NCBI GenBank assembly: GCA_001689485.1
Contig: LUJQ01000017.1
Coordinates: 1-24,973 of the forward strand
Length of the DNA: 24,973 nt
Origin: Bacteroidales bacterium M6
GTDB lineage: Bacteria > Bacteroidota > Bacteroidia > Bacteroidales > Muribaculaceae
Direction of reading: 5' to 3'
In this document: positions 23,836 through 24,973 of the stretch, in pieces
Position numbering within the stretch: the first letter of the stretch is position 1
How the letters are laid out: each line of letters opens with the position of its first letter
Translations under genes and position numbers: made by a program
The notes under the pieces: model-generated
What the model saw: the letters and a program-made list of their open reading frames with translations, nothing else
What the model was told of the DNA's origin: nothing
Database searches by the model: none

Positions 23836-24387
23836 TTATTTACCGAAATAGCGCTTGAACAGACCTGCAAAGCCACGACCGTGACGAGCTTCATCCTTTG
23901 CCATTTCATGAACAGTGTCATGAATAGCATCAAGATTTGCCTTTTTAGCATTGGCAGCAATACGCATCTTATCAGCATTTGCACCGGCTTCAGCCATCAT
24001 GCGCTTCTCCAGGTTGGTCTTGGTATCCCACACGCAGTCACCAAGCAACTCTGCAAACTTGGCAGCATGTTCAGCCTCTTCCCAAGCATAACGCTTGAAC
24101 GCCTCAGCAATTTCAGGATAACCCTCACGGTCAGCCTGACGAGACATCGCAAGATACATACCCACCTCGGTGCATTCACCCATAAAGTGTGTATTGAGGT
24201 CTTTGATCATCTCGTCATCACAACCCTTGGCAACACCAATCTCATGCTCTGTAACGAATTTCAAAGCCTCATCCTCCGTAAGTTCTTTGAACTTGCTGCT
24301 AGGAGCGCCACAAAGCGGGCACTTTTCAGGAGCTTCGTCACCTTCGTGAACATAACCGCACACTGTGCAAATAAATTTCTTTGTCAT
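23836..24387 (-). CDS. Reverse-type rubrerythrin (rubredoxin domain first) (183 aa)
   Basis: Rubrerythrins protect anaerobes by reducing hydrogen peroxide with electrons from NADH-linked donors. Here the order is reversed compared with classical rubrerythrin: a rubredoxin-like iron site with Cys7, Cys10, Cys23 and Cys26 comes first (CTVCGYV, CPLCGAP), followed by a ferritin-like di-iron domain (about 45-183). Di-iron ligand motifs are visible: FMGECTEVGMYL, WEEAEHAAKFAE, and near the end MAKDEARHGRGF. The protein is cytoplasmic and complete at 183 residues. A strong promoter lies about 116 bases upstream, suggesting high expression in a single-gene unit. Rubredoxin-like Cys spacing and length exclude plain ferritin or DPS. 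Confidence 0.93.
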   Translation of the reverse strand: MTKKFICTVCGYVHEGDEAPEKCPLCGAPSSKFKELTEDEALKFVTEHEIGVAKGCDDEMIKDLNTHFMGECTEVGMYLAMSRQADREGYPEIAEAFKRYAWEEAEHAAKFAELLGDCVWDTKTNLEKRMMAEAGANADKMRIAANAKKANLDAIHDTVHEMAKDEARHGRGFAGLFKRYFGK

Positions 24388-24502
24388 GGTTTCTTATTCT
24401 AATAAATTGATAATAATTTTATATCCTGATATCATTATGAATAATAAATCAACCCTATATGTCAATATCAAAAGAAATTTCAATAATGACATATGATATA
24501 TG

Positions 24503-24535
24503 CAAAGTTAAAAAATCGCCATCAAATTAACCAAA
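24503..24535 (-). promoter_or_regulatory. Promoter of the rubrerythrin gene
   Basis: On the minus strand, TTTG (24535-24532), a 21-base gap and TAACTTTG (24510-24503) match the Bacteroidetes consensus exactly. The predicted start near 24496 gives an AT-rich leader of about 110 bases before the ATG at 24387. No operator could be assigned. Confidence 0.75.
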
Positions 24536-24814
24536 TTCAAATCCCAAAATTTCATAAATTTTAAAACAACCGATTATTGTAGTTTAACTATAAGTTGTCA
24601 CATAGCCAATCACTTCAAACTTGGGAAGCCCTACCGAAGCAGACGCTCCAGCCCAATCAGCACAGCCACCAAACAAAGCATCCCAGCCCCACAAAGCAGG
24701 CTGGCATGCTACCGCCTGCTTAAGAATGTCATTACGTCAAACCAGCTCAACCAGTCTGGCTAGTCAACAACCCAAGCCCGGCTGGCTGCCGGGGGCAGGC
24801 CGGCCTGGCAGGGG
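24536..24814. other. Region between rubrerythrin promoter and rRNA operon terminator; no gene seen
   Basis: No convincing gene was found; the open frame at 24621-24917 (plus) runs into the terminator and 5S rRNA and has a Gln/Ser/Pro/Gly-rich make-up. The first part (24536-24605) is AT-rich. The second part has biased composition, with repeated CAGCC and CTGG words on the plus strand. An 8-bp perfect inverted repeat, AAGCAGGC (24694-24701) and GCCTGCTT (24714-24721), surrounds a 12-base loop. The stretch 24776-24806 holds GC-rich inverted repeats next to the terminator. Confidence 0.5.
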
Positions 24815-24857
24815 CAAAAAAGAAAGACCCCCCGGCGGCGTGTGCCGTCGGGGGGCC
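24815..24857 (-). terminator. Intrinsic terminator of the rRNA operon
   Basis: Arms at 24844-24857 and 24826-24839 can form a 14-bp, very GC-rich stem with one mismatch and one G-U pair around a 4-base loop (ACAC on the minus strand). It is followed on the minus strand by TTTCTTTTTT. It directly follows the 5S rRNA. Confidence 0.9.
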
Positions 24858-24863
24858 GGAAGG

Positions 24864-24968
<105 letters not shown>

Positions 24969-24973
24969 AATAT

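Overview
The window looks like a chromosomal segment of a gut-type Bacteroidales bacterium, probably near Muribaculaceae; this is inferred, not proven. The reasons are: promoters of the Bacteroidetes form (TTTG, about 19-21 bases, TAnnTTTG), few Shine-Dalgarno sequences, the Bacteroidales form of MurA and of a conserved acyltransferase, a Na+-NQR respiratory operon, CAD-like carbamoyl-phosphate synthase subunits and a 5S rRNA of Bacteroides type. No mobile element, CRISPR array, tRNA or phage gene cluster was seen. Most of the window is housekeeping sequence.

Left edge (1-1992). An exbB-exbD pair (TonB-type energy transduction) runs leftward and exbD is cut by the window edge. Upstream lie almost 1 kb without a convincing gene. 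This stretch holds a strong leftward promoter about 460 bases before exbB, a GC-rich element that could fold into nested stems, and a rightward promoter candidate for the nqr operon.

Rightward block 1 (1993-10484). nqrA-B-C-D-E-F encode all six subunits of the Na+-pumping NADH:quinone reductase, followed closely by murB and murA (the first two committed steps of muramyl precursor synthesis, present in reverse pathway order). The MurA has Asp in place of the usual catalytic Cys.

Rightward block 2 (10485-17741). A NhaD-type Na+/H+ antiporter has its own promoter, a foldable leader and a strong terminator. It would use the Na+ gradient couple that NQR builds. Then come a small unknown protein, a conserved acyltransferase behind its own promoter, a membrane-anchored metallophosphoesterase, the RNA-binding protein Tex and a short, divergent HPPK/FolK-like protein.

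Leftward block (17798-22725). carA and carB encode the two carbamoyl-phosphate synthase subunits from a clear promoter and end at a clear terminator; yraN lies beyond it on the same strand. The carA promoter shows that the real carA start is at 22725, not the longer upstream ATG.

Right edge (22929-24973). A TcdA/ThiF-like protein runs rightward and shares a probable bidirectional terminator with a convergent reverse-type rubrerythrin. The window ends in a leftward 5S rRNA with its terminator, the 3' end of an rRNA operon that lies mostly outside. I found no clear new multi-gene system. The best leads are the structured leaders before exbB and nhaD, the divergent FolK-like protein and the 82-residue unknown protein.
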